From positions 147,602 to 211,601 of the forward strand of contig NZ_JAGTPK010000009.1 in the NCBI RefSeq assembly GCF_021147775.1: a stretch of DNA of 64,000 nucleotides, written 5' to 3'. How positions within the stretch are numbered: the first letter of the stretch is position 1; each line of letters opens with the position of its first letter. Below are positions 8,308 through 16,763 of this stretch, one piece after another. Under the pieces are notes generated by a model. The model saw nothing but the letters and a program-made list of their open reading frames with translations, was not told where the DNA came from and did not search any database. Origin of the DNA: Pseudomonas californiensis (GTDB lineage: Bacteria > Pseudomonadota > Gammaproteobacteria > Pseudomonadales > Pseudomonadaceae). Made by a program: the position numbers and the translations under genes.

Positions 8308-8496
8308 ATGCGCTACGACCTCATCACCATGGACGTCTTCATCGCTGTTGCCGAAGAGCGCAACCTTACCCGCGCCGCTGAACGTCTGCACCTGGCGGTG
8401 TCAGCGGTCAGCAAACGCATTGCAGAGCTTGAAGAGCAGGTCGGCTCGGCCTTGTTGCTGCGCTATGCGCGCGGGGTTGATCTGCCCCCTGCTGGC
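8308..8496 (+). pseudogene. LysR-family regulator, truncated after the HTH domain
   Basis: The first 63 codons encode a typical LysR winged-helix domain: MDVFIAVAEERNLTRAAERL, then LAVSAVSKRIAELEEQVGSALLL. LysR proteins are normally about 300 residues. Here the homology stops after RGVDLPPAG, where the effector-binding domain should begin. The open frame runs on into the antisense of the DUF2254 gene to 8655 without any LysR similarity. A deletion that joined this gene to the DUF2254 3' end is the simplest explanation. The fragment is not expected to regulate anything unless the HTH alone is stable. Confidence 0.8.
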
Positions 8497-8529
8497 CTGA
8501 CAGCGTGTGATCACAGCGACCATGGACGG

Positions 8530-9816
8530 TCATCTCTGACCCGACAATCCAAGATCGGACACCAGGCGGCGCAGTGTCTGCTTTTCCTCGTCCAGCACCA
8601 GCGCGTGATCCGAATAACTGAGCACATGTGCAGCCTGACGCGCCGCCACGCTTGAAAATTCCGGGTTCATGCGGGCAAGGCTGCCCAGCGCCTTGAGCAG
8701 GCGGACACTGACTTCGATCAGCGCCGCGCCATCTCGGGCAATGGGTGAAAAGAAATCTTCAAACAGGTCTGCCACCTCAAGTGAAGGCATGAAGACGTTT
8801 GAGCATAGGGACGTCTCATGTGATTCGCCAGGCGTTTCACGCCCCCAGCGGCCCAATGTCCTGACGCCTCGGCCAATCACGTCGATGGCCGTGCCAGGGT
8901 CGTTCACAGCAGGAGACAATGCCCTCGAAGCGATTTCAGACAGCACTGCCAGACCAAACCTCGGGTCGTGTTCAAAGACCCGCCTCACACCGAGGGTGAA
9001 AGCCAGACGGACTCGTTTTTCAAGGTCCTGATCATGTGACTGATCGGGGTTCGGTCCTGTCGCCAACTGTACATAAGCGAGCGGTTCGCCCTGCGCAACA
9101 AAGCTGCCAGGAACGACCGGTACATAGATCGCCAGCCCCTGCTGCTGAGCGACAGCGCCCAATGCCTTCACATCCACGAACTGCAGATAGCCAGTTTCAG
9201 GCGATGCGATGAGCTGCAAGCCTTCCGGCAAGGTCGCAGGATAAGGAGAGGCGCCCATGGTGGGCTGCTCGTTTCGCCGTTCGATGGCGGTCACTGTGGC
9301 ATGTTCGACCAGATCGATCGTGTCGCCGATTCGACCCAGCCTCGACAGGTAATCGATCCAGCGCAATAGCGTGTACACAATCACCACAATGACCGCGATG
9401 GTCACGCCGAACAACAGCACCCTCCCCTGATTGCCATACACGCCGGTGCTCAGCGCGATGATGCCAACCAGGCTGAACAGAAACGAGCCGATAAAGGTCG
9501 CCAGTGCATTCTGCGTCGTCGAGTCTTCCATCATCAGCGTCGTTGCACGCGGCGTCACACCGCTGCTGGTCGAGCCGTAGGCCGTCACCATGGTACTCAG
9601 CGAAAACGTTGTGACGGCGAGCATGCTGGAAGCCAGAATCCCCAGAATCTTGTCCACCGCATCCGAGCCTACCGCCATCGACAGCCCCTCGGGGACATAG
9701 TCTTTAAAAGCGATCGCCAGCAAGGCACTCAGCACCCCCACCAAAGAGAACACCGTCGCCCTGAACCACAACTGCTTGACCATGTCCTTCAAGAACCAGC
9801 GCCACTGCGTTCCCAT
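8530..9816 (-). CDS. DUF2254 family inner-membrane protein
   Basis: The 428-residue product has four N-terminal membrane segments (around residues 15-37, 55-80, 105-125 and 132-150), including LASSMLAVTTFSLSTMVTAY and the FIGSFLFSLVGIIAL helix, followed by a large soluble domain. The conserved block SRALSPAVNDPGTAIDVI is a hallmark of DUF2254. Function is unknown; a channel or envelope role is often guessed. A good GAGGA precedes the ATG. The 3' end abuts the LysR remnant. Confidence 0.85.
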   Translation of the reverse strand: MGTQWRWFLKDMVKQLWFRATVFSLVGVLSALLAIAFKDYVPEGLSMAVGSDAVDKILGILASSMLAVTTFSLSTMVTAYGSTSSGVTPRATTLMMEDSTTQNALATFIGSFLFSLVGIIALSTGVYGNQGRVLLFGVTIAVIVVIVYTLLRWIDYLSRLGRIGDTIDLVEHATVTAIERRNEQPTMGASPYPATLPEGLQLIASPETGYLQFVDVKALGAVAQQQGLAIYVPVVPGSFVAQGEPLAYVQLATGPNPDQSHDQDLEKRVRLAFTLGVRRVFEHDPRFGLAVLSEIASRALSPAVNDPGTAIDVIGRGVRTLGRWGRETPGESHETSLCSNVFMPSLEVADLFEDFFSPIARDGAALIEVSVRLLKALGSLARMNPEFSSVAARQAAHVLSYSDHALVLDEEKQTLRRLVSDLGLSGQR

Positions 9817-10027
9817 TCGTTAATCCTCAACAGTTCTTCGCATGGACCCGGCTGGACACGCCGCTGGAGTACCTGAACCGGATATCGGCGCGATAGCTTG
9901 TTGGAGCGTTGCGGCCTGTCGATAATTCCAATGTGCTGAATACGAGTTCAGGCGATACTCAACGCGCTGACTGCCAAGGCCAAGCTGCCCAACGGGCCTC
10001 GAATGGCGATTTTTTTACGCGTCGTTC

Positions 10028-10056
10028 TTGACATGCCCTTCGAAGCAGTAGAGAAT
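10028..10056 (+). promoter_or_regulatory. Possible sigma-70 promoter upstream of tRNA-Cys
   Basis: TTGACA at 10028-10033 is followed after 17 bases by GAGAAT. The -35 is perfect and the -10 is weak. The roughly 360-bp stretch between the DUF2254 gene and the tRNA otherwise holds two small hairpins (AGAAGCA with TGCTTCT near 10110-10135, GATGCT with AGCATC near 10150-10170) and no gene that I can support. Confidence 0.3.
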
Positions 10057-10179
10057 TGCGTCCATTCCCGACTAGGGGATTGAAAAAAACCCTTAAGATT
10101 CAACGGGTTAGAAGCACTGAAATAGCTGCTTCTGAAAAGTTACCACGTTTGATGCTGAAGTTGAGCATCGGATGTTTGA

Positions 10180-10253
10180 GGCCGAGTAGCAAAATGGTTA
10201 TGCAGCGGATTGCAAATCCGCCTACGCCGGTTCGATTCCGACCTCGGCCTCCA
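10180..10253 (+). tRNA. tRNA-Cys(GCA)
   Basis: The 74-nt cloverleaf has acceptor arms GGCCGAG (10180-10186) and CTCGGCC (10243-10249), discriminator U as expected for tRNA-Cys, an encoded CCA (10251-10253), anticodon stem CGGAT/ATCCG with anticodon GCA at 10212-10214, and T arm GCCGGTTCGATTCCGAC. It charges cysteine for UGC/UGU codons. A strong terminator follows directly. Confidence 0.97.
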
Positions 10254-10260
10254 CTCTTGA

Positions 10261-10293
10261 AAACCCCGTAGACTTCAATCTACGGGGTTTTTT
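10261..10293 (+). terminator. Intrinsic terminator after tRNA-Cys
   Basis: A perfect 12-bp hairpin (AAACCCCGTAGA, loop CTTCAA, TCTACGGGGTTT) runs into a T tract. It ends the tRNA transcript. The tannase gene ends about 120 bp further on the other strand. Confidence 0.92.
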
Positions 10294-10415
10294 AATGCAT
10301 TCAGAAAAGTGAACTCGACTGACGGCGTGGGCTGTCATTAAAGGCGCGACCTGAAAACTCGGCTTGCTGACGGCAGGCCCGCAGGGTTTCTGCGAGCCGC
10401 GGACTGTCAGCTTTC

Positions 10416-12176
10416 TTAACGCTCCAGCGGCACATAAGGCTGGAAGAAGTCCGAGCCCGCCCATTTCGGCGTTTTTTCGGTGGTCAACGGCGCTGCACGC
10501 CGGTAACTGCTGGCTCGCTTCGAGTAACCTTTGTGGTCGTACTCAGCCATGAACGGGTACGGAAAAACCAGGCGTGTTCGCCCCCTGTTGGCCACATCTT
10601 CCCGAGCAAGAAACGTCGGTTGCTGACCCTTGCGCTCGCGTGCGGGCTTGCCGGCATTGCCGTTCGGCGCGCCAAAGGTACTGGCCTGATCAGGTCTGGC
10701 CTGCCTCGTCACCACCGCATCCGGCGCTCGGCCTTTTTCGACCCAGGCCATCATCGGCGTCAGCAGATCAACCAGGCTTGGCCCATCGCCGCCGCTGCAA
10801 TGGTAAACACCCGTCAGCATGTACAGCCGTGTGAACGCTTCGGTACGCGCCTTGCCCATATGTGCCTCGACCGCCTCGTGGTACGCCAGCGTATTGAGCG
10901 GCGATACACGCGGATCTGACCAGCCATGCCAGAGGATCAGTTTGCCGCCGCCATCCGCGAACCGCGAAAGATCCGGGTTGGTCGCGTCGTATAACGCATG
11001 CAAGGGACGAAGCTGGTCGAGCATCTGTTTATCGAAGCGCAGGTTGGACAGTTTGAAATCTGCCGGGACGTTTTTCTCGAACGACACGTTGCGAATTGCC
11101 TCCAGCGCAACTTGCTCGCTGACAATGGGCTGGTCGGCATTCATCGGCACGAGCACACCCGCCCACGACAACTCTGACCCAGGCTGCGGCCCGCCGATAA
11201 CAAGGCGCTCGCCGCTGTCCGGATCACGTGGCCCTTCATAGAAACGCCGCACGGCGGCCACTTCTTCAATGCTCAGGCACTGACTGGTATCTGCCGACGT
11301 CTTGCATTGCAGCACGGCAGGGTCAAAGTGGCAGATACGCGGATCAGCGATCAGGCCATCAATCTGGCCGTCCAGTACGTCGCACTGTTCCAGCACCGCC
11401 TTGTGCAGCAGCGGCAAGCGTGAAGCAAGCACAATTGCCTTGCCGTCCGGTCCCGTATTGGCGCGGGCCATCCAGCCGTGATAGATCACTTTCTGGACCT
11501 GGAAATTGAGCGCAGCGGCCCCGGCAATGATCCCGTTGAAGTCATCCGGGTAGCGCTGAGCCTCGATCAATGCCTCGCGCCCACCGTCGGAGCAGCCGGT
11601 GAAATAAGCGTAAGCCGCTTTCTGGCCATAGAACGCCTGAATCAGCTTTTTCGACGCCAGCGCAGTGAGGTGCACGCCACGGTACGCGAAGTCCGCCCTT
11701 TTCTGCGGATCATCGCCAAAGTGGCTGTCTGACGTTCTATGGCCCATGTCGGTCGACGCCACGGCAAACGCGCCGGCATCGAGGGGCTGACAGCCTTCCG
11801 CCGCCCCGACGTTGGTATTGATATGCCCACACAGGCCGCCGCAGCCAACCTGCAGATAGCGCTGCGCCCACGTATTGGTCGGCAGTTCCAGCCGGAAACC
11901 AATCTCCGGCGCCAGCGTGCCCTGCACGGCACACAGGCTGCGCCCGTCTCTCGTGACCTCGCTGGCCGATAGAACCCGACTTCCCTCCCCGCCAATATCA
12001 CTGAGCTCGATATGGGTCAGCCCGGCACACGCGCTGACCGGTTTGACCACAGCGAGCGAAGCGATAGCGTCGACGCCGCCTGGCGCTGAGGTACTGGCCA
12101 GCGCCGGCAACTGGACGAAGACCGAGGCGGTCAATAACACCAGCGCACTTGCGCCTGTCGGTAATGTGGGTCTCAT
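10416..12176 (-). CDS. Tannase/feruloyl esterase family hydrolase, exported
   Basis: The 586-residue product starts with a Sec signal peptide (about residues 1-28, ending LPALAS) and continues as a tannase/feruloyl esterase-type alpha/beta hydrolase. The nucleophile elbow is GCSDGG with Ser196; the acid appears in HGWSDPRVSP and the histidine in GVYHCSGGDGPS. Paired cysteines near the active site, as in GCGGLCGH, are typical of this family. Such enzymes split ester bonds of plant phenolics such as gallate or ferulate esters, so a plant-associated substrate is likely. AGGAG precedes the ATG. It is monocistronic. Confidence 0.88.
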   Translation of the reverse strand: MRPTLPTGASALVLLTASVFVQLPALASTSAPGGVDAIASLAVVKPVSACAGLTHIELSDIGGEGSRVLSASEVTRDGRSLCAVQGTLAPEIGFRLELPTNTWAQRYLQVGCGGLCGHINTNVGAAEGCQPLDAGAFAVASTDMGHRTSDSHFGDDPQKRADFAYRGVHLTALASKKLIQAFYGQKAAYAYFTGCSDGGREALIEAQRYPDDFNGIIAGAAALNFQVQKVIYHGWMARANTGPDGKAIVLASRLPLLHKAVLEQCDVLDGQIDGLIADPRICHFDPAVLQCKTSADTSQCLSIEEVAAVRRFYEGPRDPDSGERLVIGGPQPGSELSWAGVLVPMNADQPIVSEQVALEAIRNVSFEKNVPADFKLSNLRFDKQMLDQLRPLHALYDATNPDLSRFADGGGKLILWHGWSDPRVSPLNTLAYHEAVEAHMGKARTEAFTRLYMLTGVYHCSGGDGPSLVDLLTPMMAWVEKGRAPDAVVTRQARPDQASTFGAPNGNAGKPARERKGQQPTFLAREDVANRGRTRLVFPYPFMAEYDHKGYSKRASSYRRAAPLTTEKTPKWAGSDFFQPYVPLER

Positions 12177-12693
12177 GAGAACTCCTGTTCATTGAGGATC
12201 AAACCTGCAGCGTGGGTCGAACACACGGTTCGCTGAACCCGACACAGTTGCAGGTAAAACGTGCAAGCCACGCGGTAATCAAGCGGTATCGGGGAAAAAC
12301 CTCAACAGTTCCAGTCACCCCATAACCGTGCATAGGGTAACCCGGTTGCTCTTCTCGGTCAGGCGCAGGGTTATCAGGTCCTGTCAGGCGCTGTACAGCG
12401 ACCGGTGCAGACCGCATGCAGCAGTGGGTCAGCACATTAGGGAGGGTTTAATGCGTGATAGCGGCGCAATGGGAGCGCCGGGCATCATCGGAGCAACCGA
12501 GAGGCAATCAGGTTCGGCTTGTTGGAAGGCGTTGGGTGGCTGGAGACGATCTGGACAGTCACGACCACAACCTGCGCCGCAGGCTGGAACAGGTCTGCCG
12601 TGGGCAAGACCCGATCCATTCCTCTACGGCATGGGTTATCGGCTGAGGATCCGGGCGAGGCCTGTCCTGCCTGTCCTGCCTGTCACGGCCGTG
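12177..12693 (-). other. Intergenic region between tannase and monooxygenase genes
   Basis: About 517 bp without a gene that I can support. It should contain the tannase promoter on the minus strand, but I see no clear -10/-35 pair. Near the monooxygenase end lies a short tandem repeat (12661-12684). Confidence 0.5.
12661..12684. repeat. 9-bp tandem repeat CCTGTCCTG, 2.7 copies
   Basis: CCTGTCCTG is repeated at 12661 and 12670 and partly at 12679, just beyond the stop of the monooxygenase gene. No function is evident; slippage is the likely origin. Confidence 0.7.
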
Positions 12694-14133
12694 CTACAGC
12701 GCCTGCGCCTGCGCCTGACGGCTGCGCTGCTGCTCGAACGCAGACTCGGCCGCTTTGCGTTGCAGTGCCGCCAGATCTCGAAACCCGGCGCCCGGATGAT
12801 TGGCTTCCAGGCGCGGACCTTCGCCGAACAGCTTCTCGCGCAACGTCCCTTGGGCGTATTCGGTCTTGTAGACACCGCGCTTCTGTAGCTCCGGCACCAG
12901 CAACTCGACCGCATCGATGAAGGTTTCGTGGGTCAACGCATAGGCCAGGTTGAAGCCATCGACGTCGGTGTCCTCGACCCATTCCTGCAACAGGTCGGCC
13001 ACGGTTTCCGGGCTGCCGACGAACAGCGGACCAAAACCCCCGATGCCGACCCAGTCGGCCAGCGCCTGCGGAGTCCAGACAGTGTCGGGATCAGCCGTCG
13101 AAAACGTCTCCACTGCCGACTGAATGGCGTTGGTATGAACGTGCCGCAGCGGCTCGTCCGGCCGGAACTGACTGAAGTCGATGCCGGTCCAGCCCGAAAT
13201 CAGTGCCATGGCGCCCTCGTAGCTGACCCAGCTTTTATATTCCTCGAATTTGGCTTTGGCCTTGGCGTCGGTTTCGCCCAGGATCACTGTCTGCAGGTTG
13301 AAGATCAGCACCTTTGAAGGGTCACGACCGGCCTCGGCAGTTCGCCGACGAATATCGGCCACGATTTTTTTCAGCAGCACTTTCGACGGGGCCGCCACAA
13401 ACACGCACTCGGCATGCTCGGCAGCGAACTGTTTGCCACGGCTGGAAGCGCCTGCCTGATACAGCACGGGCGTGCGTTGTGGCGACGGTTCACACAGGTG
13501 AATACCGGGGACCTGGAAGTGTTTGCCAACGTGGTGAATTTCATGAATCTTGCTCGGGTCACTGAACACCCGCCGCTCCCGATCCCGCAGGATCGCACCG
13601 TCCTCCCAGCTGCCTTCCCAGAGCTTGTAGCAAACCTCCAGGTACTCTTCTGCATAGTCGTAGCGCGCATCGTGTTCGGTCTGGGTTTTCTGACCCAGAT
13701 TCTTCGCCCCGCTTTCCAGATACGAGGTCACGATGTTCCAGCCAGCGCGGCCTTTGGTCAGGTGATCGAGTGTCGACAGGCGGCGGGCGAACGGGTATGG
13801 ATGCTCGAATGACAGCGACGCCGTCAGACCAAACCCCAGGTGTTCTGTGACCAGCGCCATGGGCGGGATCAACTGCAGCGGGTCATTGACCGGCACCTGG
13901 GTCGCCTGGCGAATCGCGGCTTCGCCATTGCCCTGATAGACGTCATAGATGCCCAGCACATCGGCAATGAACAGGCCGTCGAATTTGCCGCGCTCGAGGA
14001 TCTTTGCCAGATCGGTCCAGTATTCCAGGTCCTTGTACTGCCACGAGCGGTCACGCGGGTGCGCCCACAGGCCGGGCGATTGATGGCCGACGCAGTTCAT
14101 GTCGAAGGCATTGAGGCGGATTTGACGAGACAT
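12694..14133 (-). CDS. FMN-dependent monooxygenase, NtaA/SnaA/DszA family
   Basis: The 479-residue product belongs to the bacterial-luciferase-like flavin monooxygenases that need reduced FMN from a partner reductase. Recognisable blocks are DGLFIADVLGIYDVY, YPFARRLSTLDHLTKGRAGW and GWNIVTSYLESGAKNLG, typical of the NtaA/SnaA/DszA branch, and the C-terminal GPLFVGSPETVADLLQEW. DszA-type enzymes oxidise sulfones and NtaA nitrilotriacetate; the SfnB-type neighbours favour an organosulfur substrate. AGGAG precedes the ATG, 5 bp after the upstream stop, so it is the last gene of a three-gene unit. No FMN reductase gene is in the window. Confidence 0.88.
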   Translation of the reverse strand: MSRQIRLNAFDMNCVGHQSPGLWAHPRDRSWQYKDLEYWTDLAKILERGKFDGLFIADVLGIYDVYQGNGEAAIRQATQVPVNDPLQLIPPMALVTEHLGFGLTASLSFEHPYPFARRLSTLDHLTKGRAGWNIVTSYLESGAKNLGQKTQTEHDARYDYAEEYLEVCYKLWEGSWEDGAILRDRERRVFSDPSKIHEIHHVGKHFQVPGIHLCEPSPQRTPVLYQAGASSRGKQFAAEHAECVFVAAPSKVLLKKIVADIRRRTAEAGRDPSKVLIFNLQTVILGETDAKAKAKFEEYKSWVSYEGAMALISGWTGIDFSQFRPDEPLRHVHTNAIQSAVETFSTADPDTVWTPQALADWVGIGGFGPLFVGSPETVADLLQEWVEDTDVDGFNLAYALTHETFIDAVELLVPELQKRGVYKTEYAQGTLREKLFGEGPRLEANHPGAGFRDLAALQRKAAESAFEQQRSRQAQAQAL

Positions 14134-14137
14134 TCAA

Positions 14138-14578
14138 TCACTCCTGAAGCTGAGGCGGCAGCACACCGTTGAGGCGGTAATTGCCAAGCACCTGATAGTG
14201 CCAGCGCAGCGGCTCGCGATCGGTTTGCGCCGGCAGCGACAAGCGCTTGCCGGTCAGTTCATGCTGGATGTTGCCGACTGCCTGCAAGGCATCGGCACTG
14301 GCAATGACGGCTTCTGTGCTGGCAATCAGGCGTTGTTCGGGCAAACCGATCAGGGTCTGGGCGCGTTCCAGCAGCGCGGCGGCGACTTCGATGCGAATCT
14401 GCAGATCGCCGATCTTGCTGATCACATACGGGTCTTCGACGATGCTCTGCAGCTGGCTCAGCGCCCACGGCTGACCGTATTCACGCAGGTCATTCAGGAT
14501 CTGCTGCAAACCCTCGCGGGCGTGCTGCAGATCGTCTGCGGCAACCGACAGTTGGGTGGTGATAACCGGATGGGACAT
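14138..14578 (-). CDS. Orphan C-terminal acyl-CoA dehydrogenase-like domain protein, 146 aa
   Basis: The start at 14578 (MSHPV) follows GAGGAG; the frame is open further upstream. The product resembles only the helical C-terminal domain of the SfnB-type protein encoded just before it: DPYVISKIGDLQIRI matches DPFSLAAIGDLQWRL, and the end LRWHYQVLGNYRLNGVLPP matches ARWKYHLIGNHVLNGVEPP. The N-terminal FAD/substrate domains are absent, as is the LFELAGTRS-type segment. It may be a duplicated fragment kept as an accessory subunit. It lies in the middle of the operon with normal spacing and is intact. Confidence 0.65.
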   Translation of the reverse strand: MSHPVITTQLSVAADDLQHAREGLQQILNDLREYGQPWALSQLQSIVEDPYVISKIGDLQIRIEVAAALLERAQTLIGLPEQRLIASTEAVIASADALQAVGNIQHELTGKRLSLPAQTDREPLRWHYQVLGNYRLNGVLPPQLQE

Positions 14579-14594
14579 GGTGAGGGCTCCTCGA

Positions 14595-15797
14595 TCAATT
14601 CCAGGCGTGGCGCGGGGGCTCGACACCGTTGAGTACATGGTTGCCGATCAGGTGGTACTTCCAGCGCGCCGGGTCATGCAGCGTGTGGGTTCTGGCATTG
14701 CGCCAGTAACGGTCGAGATTGAGCTTGCCCAGCACCGAGCGCGTACCGGCCAGTTCGAACAGTTTGCTGCTGGCGAGCAAGGCAATCCGGGTCGATAGAA
14801 CCTTCGCCTGAGCCACGATCACCGAGGCATGCGCGACACTGGCTTCGCTGGGCGCGGCAAGTGCCTGATCGATGGCCTGCCCGGCTCTGGCCAGAATCGC
14901 ATCCGTGCCGTGCAGACGCCATTGCAGATCGCCAATGGCTGCGAGGCTGAACGGGTCCTGCCAGCCGAAGTCCTGCTTGCTGTCGATCCAGGGCCGTGCC
15001 AGCCGCGCATGCTTGAGGGTTTCCTCAAAGGCGCCGTGCGCGATTCCCGTATCCACGGCCGCCTGAATGATCTGCGAAATGGGTCCGTCGGCCGTGGGTT
15101 CATCAAACGCCTTGTGCACCGGGATCACGGCACTCAGTGGTACGCGCACATTCTTCAATAGCGCGCCGCCACTGGCGGTGGTGCGCTGACCGAAGCCGTC
15201 CCAGTTGTCGATGATGGTCAGCCCCGGATTGTCGCGCTCGACAAAGGCGATGAACGCCTTGTTGTGCTCGTCGACACCCGCCACCGGTACGATGTGGGCG
15301 AACAACGCCCCGGTGCAATAGAACTTTTCGCCATCAAGTACCACCTGCTCGCCCTCGAAGCGAATACGGGTCTGAAAGGCCCCTGCGTTTTTGCTTTTGG
15401 ACTCCGAAAACGCATTACCAAAACGATAACCGGCCACCACCTTGCCGAAGTAATGGCGCTTCTGCTCTTCGGTACCGGTATGCAGCAAGGCGTCCAGCAC
15501 GCCCAGATGGTTCTGCGGGATCTGCCCCAATGATGAGTCGGCGGCCGAAATGATCTTGATCACCTCAGCGACGGTCACGTAGGACACGCCTGCGCCGCCG
15601 TACGCCTTGGGCACAGTAATCGCCCACAGGCCACTGGCAGAAAACTCATCGAGTTCGGCCACCGGCAGGCGTCGTTCGCGATCACGCACCGAGGCTTCTT
15701 CGGCAAAACGGCTGGCCAGACCTCGGGCGACTTCGATGGCTTCGAGGTCCGAGGTAATGACATGGGCCTTTTGCGGGAGGATGGGTGTTTGGGTCAT
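14595..15797 (-). CDS. SfnB-family sulfur acquisition oxidoreductase (acyl-CoA dehydrogenase/DszC-like)
   Basis: The start at 15797 has AGGAG seven bases upstream; an earlier in-frame ATG at 15842 lacks one. The 400-residue product has the acyl-CoA dehydrogenase fold: helical N-terminal domain (FSASGLWAITVPKAYGGAGV), beta domain with GEKFYCTGALFAHIVPV and WDGFGQRTTASGG, and a helical C-terminal domain with LFELAGTRSVLGKLNLDRYWRNARTHT (read in pieces). The FGQRTTASG motif marks the DszC/SfnB monooxygenase branch rather than true dehydrogenases. It likely works with reduced flavin on an organosulfur compound. It is the first gene of the unit. Confidence 0.87.
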   Translation of the reverse strand: MTQTPILPQKAHVITSDLEAIEVARGLASRFAEEASVRDRERRLPVAELDEFSASGLWAITVPKAYGGAGVSYVTVAEVIKIISAADSSLGQIPQNHLGVLDALLHTGTEEQKRHYFGKVVAGYRFGNAFSESKSKNAGAFQTRIRFEGEQVVLDGEKFYCTGALFAHIVPVAGVDEHNKAFIAFVERDNPGLTIIDNWDGFGQRTTASGGALLKNVRVPLSAVIPVHKAFDEPTADGPISQIIQAAVDTGIAHGAFEETLKHARLARPWIDSKQDFGWQDPFSLAAIGDLQWRLHGTDAILARAGQAIDQALAAPSEASVAHASVIVAQAKVLSTRIALLASSKLFELAGTRSVLGKLNLDRYWRNARTHTLHDPARWKYHLIGNHVLNGVEPPRHAWN

Positions 15798-15858
15798 GGA
15801 CTGGCTCCTGATCGTCAGCAACAGGTTGATAGCAATCAACACGCGTTATCTGATGCAG

Positions 15859-15874
15859 TGCACAGCCCGTGCCC
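15859..15874 (-). promoter_or_regulatory. Candidate sigma-54 promoter / shared dyad element (GGGCACG-GGCT-GTGCA)
   Basis: On the minus strand GGCACG, four bases, then GTGC gives the exact 12-base distance between GG and GC of a -24/-12 promoter. It is also an inverted repeat, GCAC-N5-GTGC. It lies about 62 bp before the SfnB-type start. Nearly the same 20-mer is found upstream of the ribose-type ABC operon at 28162-28181. Confidence 0.6.
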
Positions 15875-15882
15875 AAATCATT

Positions 15883-15901
15883 TGCCCCGTAAACCGGGGC
15901 A
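15883..15901. terminator. Hairpin TGCCCCG-TAAAC-CGGGGCA
   Basis: A perfect 7-bp stem with a 5-nt loop lies between the LivF gene and the SfnB promoter. No T tract follows on the minus strand (AAATGATTT), so it may insulate the two units or only stabilise the mRNA end. Confidence 0.4.
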
Positions 15902-15958
15902 TTAAGCCGTGAAAGCAGAGCTATCGCGACGTTTCATGACGCAGATTGTTCAAAGACT

Positions 15959-15978
15959 GTTGCTGGAGAAACAGCAAC
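15959..15978 (-). terminator. Hairpin after the branched-chain-type ABC operon
   Basis: GTTGCTG, loop of six, CAGCAAC begins 4 bp beyond the stop codon of the last gene and is followed on the minus strand by AGTCTTTG. The stem is good and the T run is weak. Confidence 0.5.
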
Positions 15979-15982
15979 GCGA

Positions 15983-16759
15983 TCAGTGCGCCGCGCCTCC
16001 CAGGTAGTAGTTTTGAATGTCTTCACGCCCGGCAAGCTCGCTTGCCAGCCCCGAATCGACCACCCGCCCGTTCTCCAGCACATAGCCGAAATGCGCGTAA
16101 TCCAGCGCGAGGTTGATGTTTTGCTCGGCCACCAGCAGGCTCAACCCTTCGTCACGGTTGAGCCGGGCCAGTATGTCGAAAATCTCCTCCACCACCTGCG
16201 GCGCCAGTCCCATGGACGGCTCGTCGAGCAATAGCAGCCGGGGCGCAGACATCAGTGCCCGACCTATGGCGACCATCTGCTGTTCACCGCCCGAGGTGTA
16301 GCCAGTGAGACGTTTGCGCAACAGGCGCAGCCTGGGGAAGTAGCCATAGACCTTCTCCAGCCTGGCCTTGAGTTCGGCCCGCGACGGCCTGGACACAAAC
16401 GCGCCCACCAGCAGGTTCTGCTCCACGCTCAGGTGCGTGAAGCAATGGCGTCCTTCCAGCACCTGCGCCAACCCTGACCGGACCAGTGCCGAAGGGTCGG
16501 TGCGGGTGATCGAGTCGCCCAGGTAATGAATCTGACCGCTGACCACCTCTCCCCGCTCGGCGCGCACCAGGTTGGAAATCGCCTTGAGCGTGGTGCTTTT
16601 GCCCGCGCCATTGGCGCCCAGCAGCGCGACCATCTGACCTTGCCGAACCTGCAGAGTGATCCCGCGCAAGGCCAGTATGGACTGCTCGTAAAACACCTCG
16701 ACCTGCTCCATTGAGAGGATCGTTCGGGCAGATACGCTTGGGGACGGGATCGAACTCAT
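15983..16759 (-). CDS. Branched-chain-type ABC importer, ATP-binding protein (LivF-like)
   Basis: The 258-residue product starts at 16759, just after the stop of the binding-protein gene; a longer frame reaches into that gene. It has Walker A GANGAGKST, the Q-loop region with GLAQVLEGRHCFTHLSVEQNL typical of LivF, signature SGGEQQM, Walker B LLLLDEPSMGL and H-loop VAEQN. It would energise uptake with the LivG-like partner. It is the last gene of the six-gene minus-strand operon. Confidence 0.92.
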   Translation of the reverse strand: MSSIPSPSVSARTILSMEQVEVFYEQSILALRGITLQVRQGQMVALLGANGAGKSTTLKAISNLVRAERGEVVSGQIHYLGDSITRTDPSALVRSGLAQVLEGRHCFTHLSVEQNLLVGAFVSRPSRAELKARLEKVYGYFPRLRLLRKRLTGYTSGGEQQMVAIGRALMSAPRLLLLDEPSMGLAPQVVEEIFDILARLNRDEGLSLLVAEQNINLALDYAHFGYVLENGRVVDSGLASELAGREDIQNYYLGGAAH

Positions 16760-16763
16760 GGGC

